Notes: a model not told the origin generated them from the sequence alone. A DNA stretch of 57,983 nucleotides from Prosthecobacter debontii (GCA_945862245.1 CAMAXN010000012.1:1-57983); one strand, 5' to 3'. Positions 36,731 through 49,081 are shown, counted from the first letter of the stretch. Numbers and translations: made by a program.

Positions 36731-37573
36731 ATGAAGCGCTTCACCTTTTACATCGCTGTGCTGCTGTGCGGCACTTTCACCTCCTCCGCACAGGAGTCCG
36801 CTGAGGCTGCAACTCAGGTCAAAGAAACTAATTTCCTGGAAATCGTCGCAGCCGGCGGGGTGATGATGTATCCACTCGCGCTAATTTCTGTAGTCGGATG
36901 CGTCCTCATTCTTCTTTACCTACTGACAATTCGCCGCAACGCGGTGGTCAGCGACCGTTTTATGAACGCCGCCGAGGCAATGATCCGCAAGCGCGACTAC
37001 CTTGGCCTCATCGCCTTCTGCCACCGCCAAAACGAATCCATGGCCCGCATCACCCAGAAGACCCTAGATTTCTTCACAAAATATCCCAGCGCGTCCTTCG
37101 GCGATGTCCGCGAGGTGGCCGAGGCCGAGGGATCACGCCAAGCTGGGCTGTTAAGTTCCCGCATCACCTACCTCGCCGACATCGGCTCGATCGCTCCCAT
37201 GGTCGGACTGCTCGGCACGGTGCTCGGTATGATCAAGTCGTTCATGCAGATCTCCGGCGGAGATGTTCAGGGCGTTCGCCAGATGGGCCTTGCGGAGGGC
37301 GTTTCCGAAGCCCTCATCACCACCGCCGCCGGCCTAATGATCGGCATCCCAGCGCTGGTTTTTTATTCCCTGTTCCGCGGGCGGGTTCAGAAATACATCG
37401 CCGAGCTCGAGGCTGCCGCAACGCATCTCATGGCGCTGCTCCACACGCAGGTCGAGCACCAGCTGCCCGGTGAGCGTGAGTCCTACTCACCCGCCCACCG
37501 CGTCAGCCAAGATTACACCGTGCCGGTACCCTCCCCCCTCGGCGGAGACCGCCCCGATCTCCATGGAATCTAA
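36731..37573 (+). CDS. MotA/TolQ/ExbB family proton channel
   Basis: A 280-residue membrane protein with signal-like N-terminus and three main hydrophobic segments. Motif LADIGSIAPMVGLLGTVLGMIKSFMQIS marks the second, and GVSEALITTAAGLMIGIPALVFYSLF the third. It energises outer-membrane transport by forming a proton-driven complex with an ExbD/TolR partner, encoded 12 bp later. ATG at 36731 is preferred over the TTG just ahead. A run of eight Gs lies 17 bp upstream of the start. The N-terminal extension with QESAEAATQVKET is typical of Bacteroidetes/PVC versions. Confidence 0.92.
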   Translation: MKRFTFYIAVLLCGTFTSSAQESAEAATQVKETNFLEIVAAGGVMMYPLALISVVGCVLILLYLLTIRRNAVVSDRFMNAAEAMIRKRDYLGLIAFCHRQNESMARITQKTLDFFTKYPSASFGDVREVAEAEGSRQAGLLSSRITYLADIGSIAPMVGLLGTVLGMIKSFMQISGGDVQGVRQMGLAEGVSEALITTAAGLMIGIPALVFYSLFRGRVQKYIAELEAAATHLMALLHTQVEHQLPGERESYSPAHRVSQDYTVPVPSPLGGDRPDLHGI

Positions 37574-37585
37574 GGATAAGCTCCG

Positions 37586-38005
37586 ATGAAATTCTCCAGC
37601 AGGCAACCGGAACCGGCCCAGATGCAGTTGGCACCGATGATCGACATCGTGTTCCTGCTTCTCATTTTTTTTATCGTCACCTGGCAGTTTACAAAATCGG
37701 AGACGGAACTTTCCGTATCCGTCCCTACTGCCCAAGAAGGAGCAGATCCCCAGCGCAGCCAAGGAGAAATCATCATCAACATCCTCTCCGACGGCACCGT
37801 TAAGATCGAGGGCAGTGCGGTCGATTTGACACAGCTTCTCGCAAAACTCGCATCGATTGCCGCCCAATACGAGAACCAACCCGTCCGCATACGCGGTGAC
37901 GGTGCGGTTGCCTACCAGCGCATCGTCGAGGTCATCGACACCTGCCAGAAAGCCGGCATCTGGAATATTTCCTTCGCCACCCAGCGACCTACGCCTGCCG
38001 AATGA
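37586..38005 (+). CDS. ExbD/TolR family biopolymer transport protein
   Basis: A 139-residue protein with one membrane helix near the N-terminus: MQLAPMIDIVFLLLIFFIVTWQF has the family Asp (MIDIVFLLL) used in proton passage. The periplasmic domain holds ILSDGTVKIEGSAVDLTQL and PVRIRGDGAVAYQRIVEVIDTCQKAGI. It partners the ExbB-like protein upstream. The next gene, a TPR protein, follows after 43 bp and so the three are probably one operon. Confidence 0.92.
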   Translation: MKFSSRQPEPAQMQLAPMIDIVFLLLIFFIVTWQFTKSETELSVSVPTAQEGADPQRSQGEIIINILSDGTVKIEGSAVDLTQLLAKLASIAAQYENQPVRIRGDGAVAYQRIVEVIDTCQKAGIWNISFATQRPTPAE

Positions 38006-38048
38006 TCCTAATTGCGAATCCTGACTCCGTATCGAAACTCCCTGCATC

Positions 38049-40421
38049 TTGAAAGTATCCCTGTTCTTTTTTTTGTTTCTTTCCCTGCCCGCCGCCGCGC
38101 AGGAACCGCTGCGCGCCGGCATCGTCCCAGAAGATCTCCTACCCGATGCCGGAAACGATTTCTTTGCTCGTGGGAAGAACCTCTTCGACACCGCACAGGC
38201 CAGCGTCGATTTCGAAACGCGACGTGGACTTTACATCAGCTCAGCTGATATATTCTCCGAATACATCAACCAATTTCCCAACCATGCCAATACCGAGGCA
38301 GCGTGGTGGTATCTCGGCAGTAGTTTCTACCAAGCTGGTCTTATCGATGATGCAAAGCGCTGCTTCAGCACACTCCTAGACAGCTACGGCAAGGGGAAAT
38401 ACGCTGCTGCTGCCGCCTACACTCTCGCCGCAGACCATTATAACAAAAGCGAATACGCCTTCGCCGCTCCGCTCTTCGAGCGCTTTGCCGCAAACTCCAC
38501 CAAGCCTGACGACAAGCCTAAGGGCAACCTCTTCGCCGCTAACTGCTATCGTCTTCTAGGCCGCGACCGCGAAGCCATGACAGCCTACAGCCGCGTGATT
38601 GAGGATCCAGCAGCGGCCCTTTACAAGGCGCAGGCGCAAACCGAGTTCGGCAAACTCATACTCCAAGCCGGCAAGCTTCTCGACGCCCTCAAAATTTTCC
38701 GCGAAGTCGCCGATTCCACTGCCGTGCCAAAACAACGCGGTGACGCTGCACTCCACGCAGCCATCGCCGCCACCAAGCTTGGCGAGAACGCGACCGCCGA
38801 GAAATATCTGCGATTAATACTCGACGGCCAGGGCATGGAGGAGTTTCGCCCCGATGCGCAGACCGCGCTGATGGAGAACCTTTACGCCAAGAAAGACTAC
38901 AACGCGGTGCTCGACATTTACCGCAAAAGCACCCTCAAAGCTGAGGGTCAAAAGGAGGCCATGCGTCTCATGATCGCCGCCCGCGCTTTGATGAAAATCA
39001 AGCTCCCCAACGAGGCCAGCCAACTTTTCCGCGAGGTTGAGCGGCTGGTGAAACCAGAGAACGAACTCGCTTTCCAGGCCTCCTACTACCGCCTTAACTG
39101 CTTCTTCCAGATCGAGGGTAAGCACGTCGTCGATCAGGTCGACGCCTTCCTACAGATCTACGAGAAATTTCACCCTGACGACACCCGTATACACACCGCG
39201 ATGCTCATGAAAGCGGAGACGCTTTTTTCGGAAAATAAGCCCGCTGAAGCCGCGAAAACCTACTCCAAAATTGACCCCAACCTCCTCAGCGAGACGAACC
39301 GCCCCGGTTTTCTTTACCAACGCGGATGGTGCCTCGCCGAAGCGGGAGACGCCCAGGGAGCTATCCGTTCGTTCACCGATTTCGTCGCAAAATATCCCAA
39401 GGACAATCGCATCCACCCCGCCCTTGTGAAACGCGCCAAGGCCTACGCCGAAACCGGAGAGTCCGCCAAGGCCGTCGCCGACTTCGACCGGCTAACTACT
39501 GACGCCGCATCGCCCGAAGAACTCGTCGCCCTCGCTTGGCTGGAGTCTGCCCGCACCCGCCGCAAAGAAGGTAATATTGAGAACATGCTCGTCCGCTACA
39601 AAGGCCTGTTGGAAAAAGTCGATGACCTTACTGACAACCTCAAAGCCGAGGCGCACTACTGGATCGGCTGGGGCATGGTGAAAACCAATCAGCCCAAGGA
39701 AGCAACTCACTACCTTAACACCGCCCGTGAGCTCCGCGCTGAAGCCTACGCCAAGCACGCCGGCCTGCTCCTAGCCCTCTCCCACTTTGCCGCCCAAGAT
39801 CCGAAAAAACTCGCTACTGAGATCGACCTAGCCATCAAGGAAAAATACATCGACGACGTGCCCCAGCAGGCCGTCCAGTGGGCAGGCATGCAAGCCTACA
39901 ACGCCGGAGAGTTCAAGGCCTCCACCCGTTTCCTAGAAATTATCGCCGATCTCGACGAGCCCCGCGCAACCCCCAAGGAAGTCTGGCGATACTTAGCTAA
40001 AGCACTCATCGAGATCGGCAAATTCACCGAAGCGCTGCCCGCTATCGCCAACCTCCTAAATGTTGAGGACAACTCTGCTTGGAAAGCCGACGCCGTGCTC
40101 GACAGCGCCCGTGCCCTCTATGGCTTGAAACGTTTCGCGGAGTCCCGCAAAGCTACCGACGAAGCCCTCGCCCTGCGTCCCCAAGGCCGCACCTCCGCTT
40201 ATCTCCGCATCATTTCTGGCGATCTCTACATTCAGGAAAACAACCTTGGCCAAGCCGCCGCGGATTACCTTTACGTGATCAACTTCCACGAAGATGCCGA
40301 CCTTAAGCCGCTCGCGATGTATAATTATATTGGCGTCCTCAAAAATCAGTCTAACACCGCCGAGGCCACCAAGTTCGCCACGAAACTCGCCACCGAGTTC
40401 CCAGACTGGAAGGCGCCATGA
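38049..40421 (+). CDS. Secreted TPR protein, partner of ExbB/ExbD
   Basis: A 790-residue exported protein. TTG at 38049 is chosen because it places the signal peptide (SLFFFLFLSLPAAAQEP) at the N-terminus and no ATG precedes it. Many TPR units of about 34 residues follow, for example AWWYLGSSFYQAGLIDDAKRCF, ARALMKIKLPNEASQLFREV and YQRGWCLAEAGDAQGAIRSF. The region resembles Ybg F/BamD-type periplasmic scaffolds used with Tol/Exb complexes. It is convergent with atpC, 139 bp away. A role in outer-membrane stability or transport is inference. Confidence 0.82.
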   Translation: MKVSLFFFLFLSLPAAAQEPLRAGIVPEDLLPDAGNDFFARGKNLFDTAQASVDFETRRGLYISSADIFSEYINQFPNHANTEAAWWYLGSSFYQAGLIDDAKRCFSTLLDSYGKGKYAAAAAYTLAADHYNKSEYAFAAPLFERFAANSTKPDDKPKGNLFAANCYRLLGRDREAMTAYSRVIEDPAAALYKAQAQTEFGKLILQAGKLLDALKIFREVADSTAVPKQRGDAALHAAIAATKLGENATAEKYLRLILDGQGMEEFRPDAQTALMENLYAKKDYNAVLDIYRKSTLKAEGQKEAMRLMIAARALMKIKLPNEASQLFREVERLVKPENELAFQASYYRLNCFFQIEGKHVVDQVDAFLQIYEKFHPDDTRIHTAMLMKAETLFSENKPAEAAKTYSKIDPNLLSETNRPGFLYQRGWCLAEAGDAQGAIRSFTDFVAKYPKDNRIHPALVKRAKAYAETGESAKAVADFDRLTTDAASPEELVALAWLESARTRRKEGNIENMLVRYKGLLEKVDDLTDNLKAEAHYWIGWGMVKTNQPKEATHYLNTARELRAEAYAKHAGLLLALSHFAAQDPKKLATEIDLAIKEKYIDDVPQQAVQWAGMQAYNAGEFKASTRFLEIIADLDEPRATPKEVWRYLAKALIEIGKFTEALPAIANLLNVEDNSAWKADAVLDSARALYGLKRFAESRKATDEALALRPQGRTSAYLRIISGDLYIQENNLGQAAADYLYVINFHEDADLKPLAMYNYIGVLKNQSNTAEATKFATKLATEFPDWKAP

Positions 40422-40560
40422 GTCGGTCCGCAAAACGAATAGAGGGGCGAACCAAAAATACGCCCCAGTCCACTGAGTGACGGTCGGAAACGCAAAAAGC
40501 ACCCAACCATCGACTACTATGGTCACCGGCGAATTCTCATCCGCCGCCGCATGCCATAAT

Positions 40561-40974
40561 TCAATGTAGATGCTTGCGCTTGAAGCGAAGGGCGGCAGTT
40601 TGCTTGGCGATGACACCTTGCAGGTACGCGACTTCATCTGCGCCCAAGTCTTGATCCATGGTCTTGAGCTTCTCCTCGGCACGATTCATCGCCTCCTCGG
40701 CGGCTTTCTCATCGATCTCCGACTCGCCGAGCGCCATGTCAGTGAGGACGATAACCTTATCATGTGCAATCTCTGCGAAACCGGAACCAATGGCAAGAGT
40801 GACAACCTGTCCTTCGCGTAGGTAGCGCAACTCGCCGGGCTGTAGTGCAGTAACTAGACCGGCGTGACTGGGCAGGATGCCCATTTCACCATCTGCTCCG
40901 GGCAGATAGACGTTCTCAACGGTATCCGAGAAAATCTTTTTCTCAGGTGTGACGATTTCGAGGTGAAGGGACAT
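40561..40974 (-). CDS. atpC: ATP synthase F1 epsilon subunit
   Basis: A 137-residue protein: EIVTPEKKIFSDTVENVYLPGADGEMGILPSHAGLVTAL is the beta-sandwich domain. IAHDKVIVLTDMALGESEIDEKAAEEAMNRAEEKL leads to the C-terminal helical domain that can inhibit ATP hydrolysis. It is the last gene of the ATP synthase operon, 82 bp after atpD. Confidence 0.95.
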   Translation of the reverse strand: MSLHLEIVTPEKKIFSDTVENVYLPGADGEMGILPSHAGLVTALQPGELRYLREGQVVTLAIGSGFAEIAHDKVIVLTDMALGESEIDEKAAEEAMNRAEEKLKTMDQDLGADEVAYLQGVIAKQTAALRFKRKHLH

Positions 40975-41056
40975 ATTGTGAGAATCCAGAATTCAGAAAC
41001 CAGAGCTTGAAACCGCGAGACTGGACTCTGGTTTCTGGACTCTGGCATCTTAGGAG

Positions 41057-42547
<1,491 letters not shown>

Positions 42548-42637
42548 TCAGTTTAGGGAAGTGATTGATTAAGTGCTGTCAGTCTCGCATTTCGGTTTTC
42601 TTCGTGAAAACTGAAACTGAAACCTTACAGCTTTGGA

Positions 42638-43498
42638 TTATTCCATCGCCTTCATGGCGGTGGTGATTTCGAGTAGCTCGGCGGTAATCGCGCCTTGGCG
42701 GAGCTTGTTGTATTCTAGGGTGAGTTCCTTGATGAATTTCTTGGCGTTGTCGGTGGCTGCTTTCATGGCGACCATACGAGCGGAGTGTTCGGTGGCGCGT
42801 GCTTCGAGAAGCGCCTGATAGAGTTGGTAATTGATGTAAAGCGGCAGGATGGAGGCTAGGACTTCGGCGGCGGATGGCTCGAAGAGGTGATCCGCACTAC
42901 TGCCGGGAATGGCGCCGTCGTCGTCGGATGCCGCAGGAGGCTGTACCGGGAGCAAAGTGACCATTTCCGGGATCTGCGTCAGCGTATTGATAAAACGCAT
43001 GTGTATGATGGAGACCTTGTCGTATTTTCCTTCGGTGAACTGTTTGGTTAGGAAAGAGGCAATGGCACGCGCCTCGGCAAAAGGCACGGGGTCTTTCACA
43101 GAGAAATCCGCGAGGATGTTCTTCTGTAGTTTTTCCAGCATGATGCGGAGCTTGCGACCTACGGTGACATAGTCGGCGGTGTCCGAGGTGGTGGCACGAA
43201 GCTTTTTCGCAAGGTTCGTATTAAGCGGACCGCAAAGACCTTTGTCGGTGGAGATGACAAGGACAAGCTCGCGGTTGCCCTCGCGGACTTCGAGCAGAGG
43301 ATGGGAGGCATCATCCGATTCGCCCGCGCTGATGTCGCTGAGGACGGCATTGAGCTGAGAGGAATAATCGCGCCCGGCCATCGCCTGATCCTGCGCCTTC
43401 TTCATCTTCGCGGCCGCGACAAGCTGCATCGCCCGGGTGATCTGGGCGGTGTTCTTGACCGACTTAATGCGGCGGCGAATGTCTCGGAGGTTGGCCAT
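42638..43498 (-). CDS. atpG: ATP synthase F1 gamma subunit
   Basis: A 286-residue rotor shaft protein. N-terminus MANLRDIRRRIKSVKNTAQITRAMQLVAAAKMKKAQ and C-terminal ATDNAKKFIKELTLEYNKLRQGAITAELLEITTAMKAME form the coiled coil. LVLVISTDKGLCGPLNTNL is the family signature. A Pro-rich insertion around residue 195-210 (VQPPAASDDDGAIPGSSADH) is acidic and probably surface exposed. Confidence 0.95.
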   Translation of the reverse strand: MANLRDIRRRIKSVKNTAQITRAMQLVAAAKMKKAQDQAMAGRDYSSQLNAVLSDISAGESDDASHPLLEVREGNRELVLVISTDKGLCGPLNTNLAKKLRATTSDTADYVTVGRKLRIMLEKLQKNILADFSVKDPVPFAEARAIASFLTKQFTEGKYDKVSIIHMRFINTLTQIPEMVTLLPVQPPAASDDDGAIPGSSADHLFEPSAAEVLASILPLYINYQLYQALLEARATEHSARMVAMKAATDNAKKFIKELTLEYNKLRQGAITAELLEITTAMKAME

Positions 43499-43580
43499 AT
43501 TTTACTTTGTAAAAAGGAGATGGGATATTTGAAATTAGATATTGGGTATTACTTAATATCGAATTTCTAATATCGAATTT

Positions 43581-45122
<1,542 letters not shown>

Positions 45123-45174
45123 TTTTGGAAGGTTGCTAGTGTGAAGTGTTCAGGAAAAAATTATCAGAAAGTTA

Positions 45175-45567
45175 TTAGAATGCTTTGGAAAGTCGGTCGA
45201 GGCGGCCTTTGACGGTGCCGTCGAAGACGTCGTCGCCGACTTTGATGCTAAGACCGCCGAGGAGTTCTGGGTTGGTTTTGAATTGGATGGTGAGTTTGTC
45301 GCCGTAATCCTTGGCGAGCCCTGCCGAGATTCTCTGACCCTCTGAGGCAGAGAGCGCGGTGGCGCTTTCGACAAGCACCTCGCGGCGTGCCATTTCAAGG
45401 CGGGCGAGGCGCTGGATCGCGGCGAGGATGGCGCGGTAGTCGCGCGGTTGGGCGGCGATGAGTTTCGATACGAGGTCGCGCAGCTTGTTATCATCAAGCT
45501 GTCCGTTCACCTGGCACAGGCCGTAGAGACGGCGGGCGGTGGCGGCGGCGACTTTGGAGATTTTCAT
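45175..45567 (-). CDS. atpH: ATP synthase F1 delta subunit, short form
   Basis: Only 130 residues, against about 175-180 in most bacteria. The C-terminal part is normal (VLVESATALSASEGQRISAGLAKDYG, then NPELLGGLSIKVGDDVFDGTVKGRLDRL). The shortening falls in the N-terminal helical domain that binds alpha subunits: it keeps ATARRLYGLCQVNGQLDDNKLRDLVSKL and little else. The next gene upstream is atpF, 35 bp away. Position and end make the assignment secure. Confidence 0.88.
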   Translation of the reverse strand: MKISKVAAATARRLYGLCQVNGQLDDNKLRDLVSKLIAAQPRDYRAILAAIQRLARLEMARREVLVESATALSASEGQRISAGLAKDYGDKLTIQFKTNPELLGGLSIKVGDDVFDGTVKGRLDRLSKAF

Positions 45568-45602
45568 CGTGGTGAGTTGGAGAAAAAGGTGAAATCAGAC
45601 AT

Positions 45603-46142
45603 TCAGTTGCCGACTTTCGAGAGCGCTTCTTCGTTGATGCGCTGTTGGTCTTCAAGAGTAAGCACCTTGCCAGTGACTTGGGAGGTGGTGGCGGCAATGA
45701 GGCGGCCGAACTCGCGCTTGAGCTCGGTGGAGATGCGTTCGCGGTCGGCATTGCCGGCGGCCTCTGCCTTGGCGAGAATCTGTTGTGCTTGGGCGATCGC
45801 CTCCTGCGATTTCTGCTCGGAAAACGCGGCTGCTCCCTCTCTGGCCTCGGCGACTAGGCGGAGCGCGTCTTCATTCGCCTTGGCGATGGCGGCGGCGGTT
45901 GTTGCCTCCGAATCAGCGAGCTGTTTCTCGATACGCTTCAGTTTTTCCTCACCCTCTACAATGCGAGTGCGGCGCTGCTCAAGGATCGCTTGGATCGGGC
46001 CGAAGGCGAATTTTTTGAGGACGAAAATCACCAGGAAAAAGTTGATTGCCTGCGCCGCGAAGAAAGCGCCATGAAGACCGAAGGTGTCTTTGATCGTTTC
46101 TAATGCGTTCGGTTGGGTGGCTGCTGCGAGGAAGGAGAACAT
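45603..46142 (-). CDS. atpF: ATP synthase F0 b subunit
   Basis: A 179-residue stator protein. One membrane helix near the N-terminus (FFAAQAINFFLVIFVLKKFAFGPI), then a long charged helix: LEQRRTRIVEGEEKLKRIEKQLADSEA and EQKSQEAIAQAQQILAKAEAAGNADRERI. The LKKF and GPI region is the typical b-subunit hinge. It is 70 bp after atpE and 35 bp before atpH. Confidence 0.93.
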   Translation of the reverse strand: MFSFLAAATQPNALETIKDTFGLHGAFFAAQAINFFLVIFVLKKFAFGPIQAILEQRRTRIVEGEEKLKRIEKQLADSEATTAAAIAKANEDALRLVAEAREGAAAFSEQKSQEAIAQAQQILAKAEAAGNADRERISTELKREFGRLIAATTSQVTGKVLTLEDQQRINEEALSKVGN

Positions 46143-46212
46143 GGCTGGAGACTTGGTGTTAGAACGGAAAAGGGGTTACCGCGCGCCCCTTGCGGAGCGC
46201 ACGGCGTGATGC

Positions 46213-46407
46213 TTAGAACGGCACCGCGAACGCCGAGAGGATGAAGATACCCTCGATGAGCGCCGCAAAGATGATGGAGACCACCAGGATCGGGGTAGCT
46301 GCACCGGGATTGCGACCGGTGGCTTCTGCTGCCTTCGAACCAAGGATACCGATACCGATGCCGCCGCCGAGGGCGGCGAGGGCTACTGCAAATGCTTTGG
46401 TGAACAT
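46213..46407 (-). CDS. atpE: ATP synthase F0 c subunit
   Basis: A 64-residue hairpin of two helices: AFAVALAALGGGIGIGILGS, the conserved loop TGRNPGA, then TPILVVSIIFAALIEGIFILSAF. The ion-binding Glu52 lies in AALIEGIF. The lack of the Na-type partner residues (Gln on helix 1; Ser/Thr after Glu) suggests proton use. It is shorter than the usual 70-85. ATG at 46407 is chosen; upstream codons in the same frame are not c-subunit-like. Confidence 0.93.
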   Translation of the reverse strand: MFTKAFAVALAALGGGIGIGILGSKAAEATGRNPGAATPILVVSIIFAALIEGIFILSAFAVPF

Positions 46408-46484
46408 GATGTTGTGTTGTTTGTTTGTTGTTGTGGTTTTCTGCAACCCCCACGGTCTGGCCATGGTCAGGTTGCGGAAATATT

Positions 46485-47348
46485 TCAGTGGTGCTCGTCT
46501 CCGTGATCGCAGATGAGCTTTAGGAAAATCGCGCAGAGCAAGGTAAATACGAGCGCCTGAACGAAGCCGACAAGCAGCTCCATGAAGTAGAAAGGAAGCG
46601 CAGGCAGGAAGGCGAGCCACTCGGGAACAAGCGCCATTAGTTTCTCAAGAGTCTGCTCGCCGCCGTAGATATTGCCGAAAAGGCGGAAGGAAAGAGCGAC
46701 CGGACGGATCGCAATAGAGATAATTTCCAGCACGCCGACAAAAAGGAAGATCGGAACCATCATCGCCAGCATGATGCCGTTGAAACTCCCTTTCGGGGCG
46801 AAGATGTGTTTCGCCAAACCACCGAAACCGATTTCCGTCACCGCCCAGTAGATCCAGAGGAGCGCGAAGGTGAATGCCATCGCGGCGGTCATGTTGATGT
46901 CGGCGTTGCCACCGCGCAGGATGGGGAGGAATCCAGCGGCTTGACCCGCACTGTCTTTCAAATTCCAACCAACTGTGCCGACACCGGGGATCAAGCCGAG
47001 GTAGTTGGAGGTCAGGATGAAGAAGAAGATCGTCCCGAAAAACCAGAAGGTGCGCTTGGTGAGGTGGGGTCCCATCAAATTTTCTAGGAAACTATATAGC
47101 GACTCCACGGCCCATTCGGCAAAATTCTGAAGGCCGACCGGAACAAGGCTCATCTTTCCGGTCGCGGCGCGGCAGAAGAGGACGATCAGCCCGACCGCGA
47201 TCCAGACCATGACGATGGAATTAGTGATCGGCAGAAAATCGTGCAAAGGCTGCGCATTCAGAGGCAGGGCATGATCGCCGCCCGCCGCGCCATGCGCGGA
47301 CGCCAGACAAAGGAACCAAACGGGAAGAATGATGGCGAGAAATCGCAT
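46485..47348 (-). CDS. atpB: ATP synthase F0 a subunit
   Basis: A 287-residue membrane protein with a signal-like N-terminus. PITNSIVMVWIAVGLIVLF, then a late helix with ISIAIRPVALSFRLFGNIYGGEQTL holding the essential Arg, and a final ELLVGFVQALVFTLLCAIFLKLI. It provides the proton half-channels. It is the first gene of the operon atpBEFHAGDC; no atpI precedes it. Confidence 0.95.
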   Translation of the reverse strand: MRFLAIILPVWFLCLASAHGAAGGDHALPLNAQPLHDFLPITNSIVMVWIAVGLIVLFCRAATGKMSLVPVGLQNFAEWAVESLYSFLENLMGPHLTKRTFWFFGTIFFFILTSNYLGLIPGVGTVGWNLKDSAGQAAGFLPILRGGNADINMTAAMAFTFALLWIYWAVTEIGFGGLAKHIFAPKGSFNGIMLAMMVPIFLFVGVLEIISIAIRPVALSFRLFGNIYGGEQTLEKLMALVPEWLAFLPALPFYFMELLVGFVQALVFTLLCAIFLKLICDHGDEHH

Positions 47349-47617
47349 GGTAGAATAGCCTATGTGAATCCCTAATATGTAGGGCGCAGCGTCTTAGCGA
47401 TTCATCAGAGTAGCCGCAAGAGATATTTGTGAAAAAATTCACAAGCTAATCGCAGGCGACTTTGCCGTACACAATTCTACCATTAAATACCAGATTGAAA
47501 GTTTGCTTGCAAGCGGAAAACCCCGCCTGAGTCAAGCCGTCTCTTCAAAAAAGCATTGGAGGGATAAACCTTTTTTATCTTGCAAAGTATAGCGGTGCTT
47601 ATAACAAAGCTTTCGCC

Positions 47618-47893
47618 ATGAATAAAGCAGAACTCATTGAATCCATCCAGAAAGCCTTGGGAGCAGACGCAACAAAGCGTAGTTCCGAAGAAGCTCTCGA
47701 CGCCGTCCTCTCCTCCATTGCCAAAGGCGTGAAGAAAGACAAGAAAGTACAAATCATTGGGTTTGGAACCTTCGAAGTTAAGAACCGCGCCGCACGTCTC
47801 GGACGTAATCCGAAGACAGGTGCAGCGCTCAAAATCGCCGCATCGAAATCGGTCGGCTTCAAAGCCTCCGCCGCACTCAAAGGAAGCCTCTGA
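47618..47893 (+). CDS. HU-family DNA-binding protein
   Basis: A 91-residue histone-like protein: MNKAELIESIQKALGADATKRSSEEALDAVL at the N-terminus, KKDKKVQIIGFGTFEVKNRAARLGRNPKTG at the DNA-binding arm, with the GFGTF and GRNP motifs intact. It bends and compacts DNA as a dimer. It is monocistronic and ends in a clear terminator. The RNP arm has the intercalating Pro. Confidence 0.95.
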   Translation: MNKAELIESIQKALGADATKRSSEEALDAVLSSIAKGVKKDKKVQIIGFGTFEVKNRAARLGRNPKTGAALKIAASKSVGFKASAALKGSL

Positions 47894-47940
47894 TCCCACG
47901 GCGGGTAACCGCCTGGTAAAGAGTCTTCAAAAACCATAAG

Positions 47941-47971
47941 AAAACCCCGACCGTCAACCGGCTGGGGTTTT
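47941..47971. terminator. Terminator between the HU gene and the TM2 gene
   Basis: AAAACCCC (47941-47948) pairs with GGGGTTTT (47964-47971), with a CCG/CGG inner pair around a short loop. Flanking A and T runs make it usable in both directions between two convergent genes. Confidence 0.8.
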
Positions 47972-47999
47972 CCATTTTTTGAACTTACATCAGAATCTA

Positions 48000-48318
48000 T
48001 CAGAACCAGCCCTCACGGCCGACGATGTAGGTGCAGACGAACTCGTTGTCGGATTTAGTGAGATAAAGGATGCCCTCGATCAGGCCGATGACGCTGACAG
48101 CCATAGTTGGGAATCCGCAAAGGAGGAAGCCACCGAGTCCACAGGCCAACATGATGACACCCTCCACTGTGTAGCCCAGATAGAATTTATGGATACCCAG
48201 CCAGCCGAGGAGAATGGCGAGGATTCCGGAGATGAGTTTTTTATCGGTCTGCTCCTTCGGAAAGGAGGATGCGGCTGGTGGAGCCGGTGTTGGCGGGGGG
48301 GGTAGATTCTTCTGACAT
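48000..48318 (-). CDS. TM2-domain protein with a C8 tract that breaks its start
   Basis: A TM2 protein with QTDKKLISGILAILLGWLGIHKFYLG and a second hydrophobic segment TVEGVIMLACGLGGFLLCGF, a CTYIVGREGWF tail. ATG at 48318 (MSEEST) is the natural start, but eight Cs at 48295-48302 put it out of frame with the body. Seven Cs would give MSEESTPPPTPAPPAAS, the usual Pro-rich linker. As written, only a TTG at 48356 opens the frame in register. A real indel, phase variation or a sequencing error would each explain it. Confidence 0.75.
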
Positions 48319-48369
48319 GGTGGTTGTGGGGTAACCGGTTTACCGATAACTAGCAAGCTTCAAGCAAAC

Positions 48370-49044
48370 ATGAAACCACGTATCATACTCGCCGCAGCCG
48401 AAGTAAGCGACGGCACGCCCCTCGAACTCCAGGAACATGACGGGCGGCGATACCTACTTGTCCAAGGCCAGCAGATCTGCGGACCCGCCACACGCGCCAC
48501 CGAGGAGGAGCTTGCGAAGCTCGCCAGCGCGCCCTTCCGCCCCGCGCGCCAGCCGAACATCTGGATGGTCGGCCTAGGACTCGGCCACATGGTTTCCTCC
48601 ATCATCCGCGAGCTACCGCAAAAACGCGCGACCTATCATATTGCGGAAAGTCGCTCCGAACTTGTCGACTGGAATCGCGAATTTTTTCTGGAAACTCCCC
48701 TTACTGATCCTCGCGTGGTTATCGAGAAAGACGCCGGACCCGACGCGCTCAACAAGCAATCCGGCTGCTTACACGCAATCATAATCCACCTTGACTCCGC
48801 GCCGCTCGGCCCCAAGCAGCGGCTTTGGGTGAACGACAAGCGCTGGCTTTCCGCCACCTACGAGGCACTCCAGCCCGGCGGATTGCTCGCTATCGCTTCC
48901 ACACGAAACATTCCCAACCTCACTCGCAACCTCGAGCGCGAGGGCTACGAAGTGGTCGAACACCAGGTGCCAGCTGTGCCGATGGCGAGAAAAACACGCC
49001 TTGTGCCGATCTGGCTCGCGCGTAAATCTCGGGGCGCTGCTTGA
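48370..49044 (+). CDS. Spermidine synthase-like (aminopropyltransferase-like) protein
   Basis: A 224-residue Rossmann-type methyltransferase fold. WMVGLGLGHMVSSIIRELP is the nucleotide-binding loop; YHIAESRSELVDWNREF and DPRVVIEKDAGPDAL follow the spermidine synthase order. DAIIIHLDSAP-type acid (LHAIIIHLDSA) appears where the catalytic Asp would be. Aminopropyl-transfer activity is not shown. It precedes the HlyD-like gene by 37 bp and is probably co-transcribed. Confidence 0.65.
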   Translation: MKPRIILAAAEVSDGTPLELQEHDGRRYLLVQGQQICGPATRATEEELAKLASAPFRPARQPNIWMVGLGLGHMVSSIIRELPQKRATYHIAESRSELVDWNREFFLETPLTDPRVVIEKDAGPDALNKQSGCLHAIIIHLDSAPLGPKQRLWVNDKRWLSATYEALQPGGLLAIASTRNIPNLTRNLEREGYEVVEHQVPAVPMARKTRLVPIWLARKSRGAA

Positions 49045-49081
49045 ACCGGCTTTCCTCCTGTGTTTTCCTACCAAATCTATT

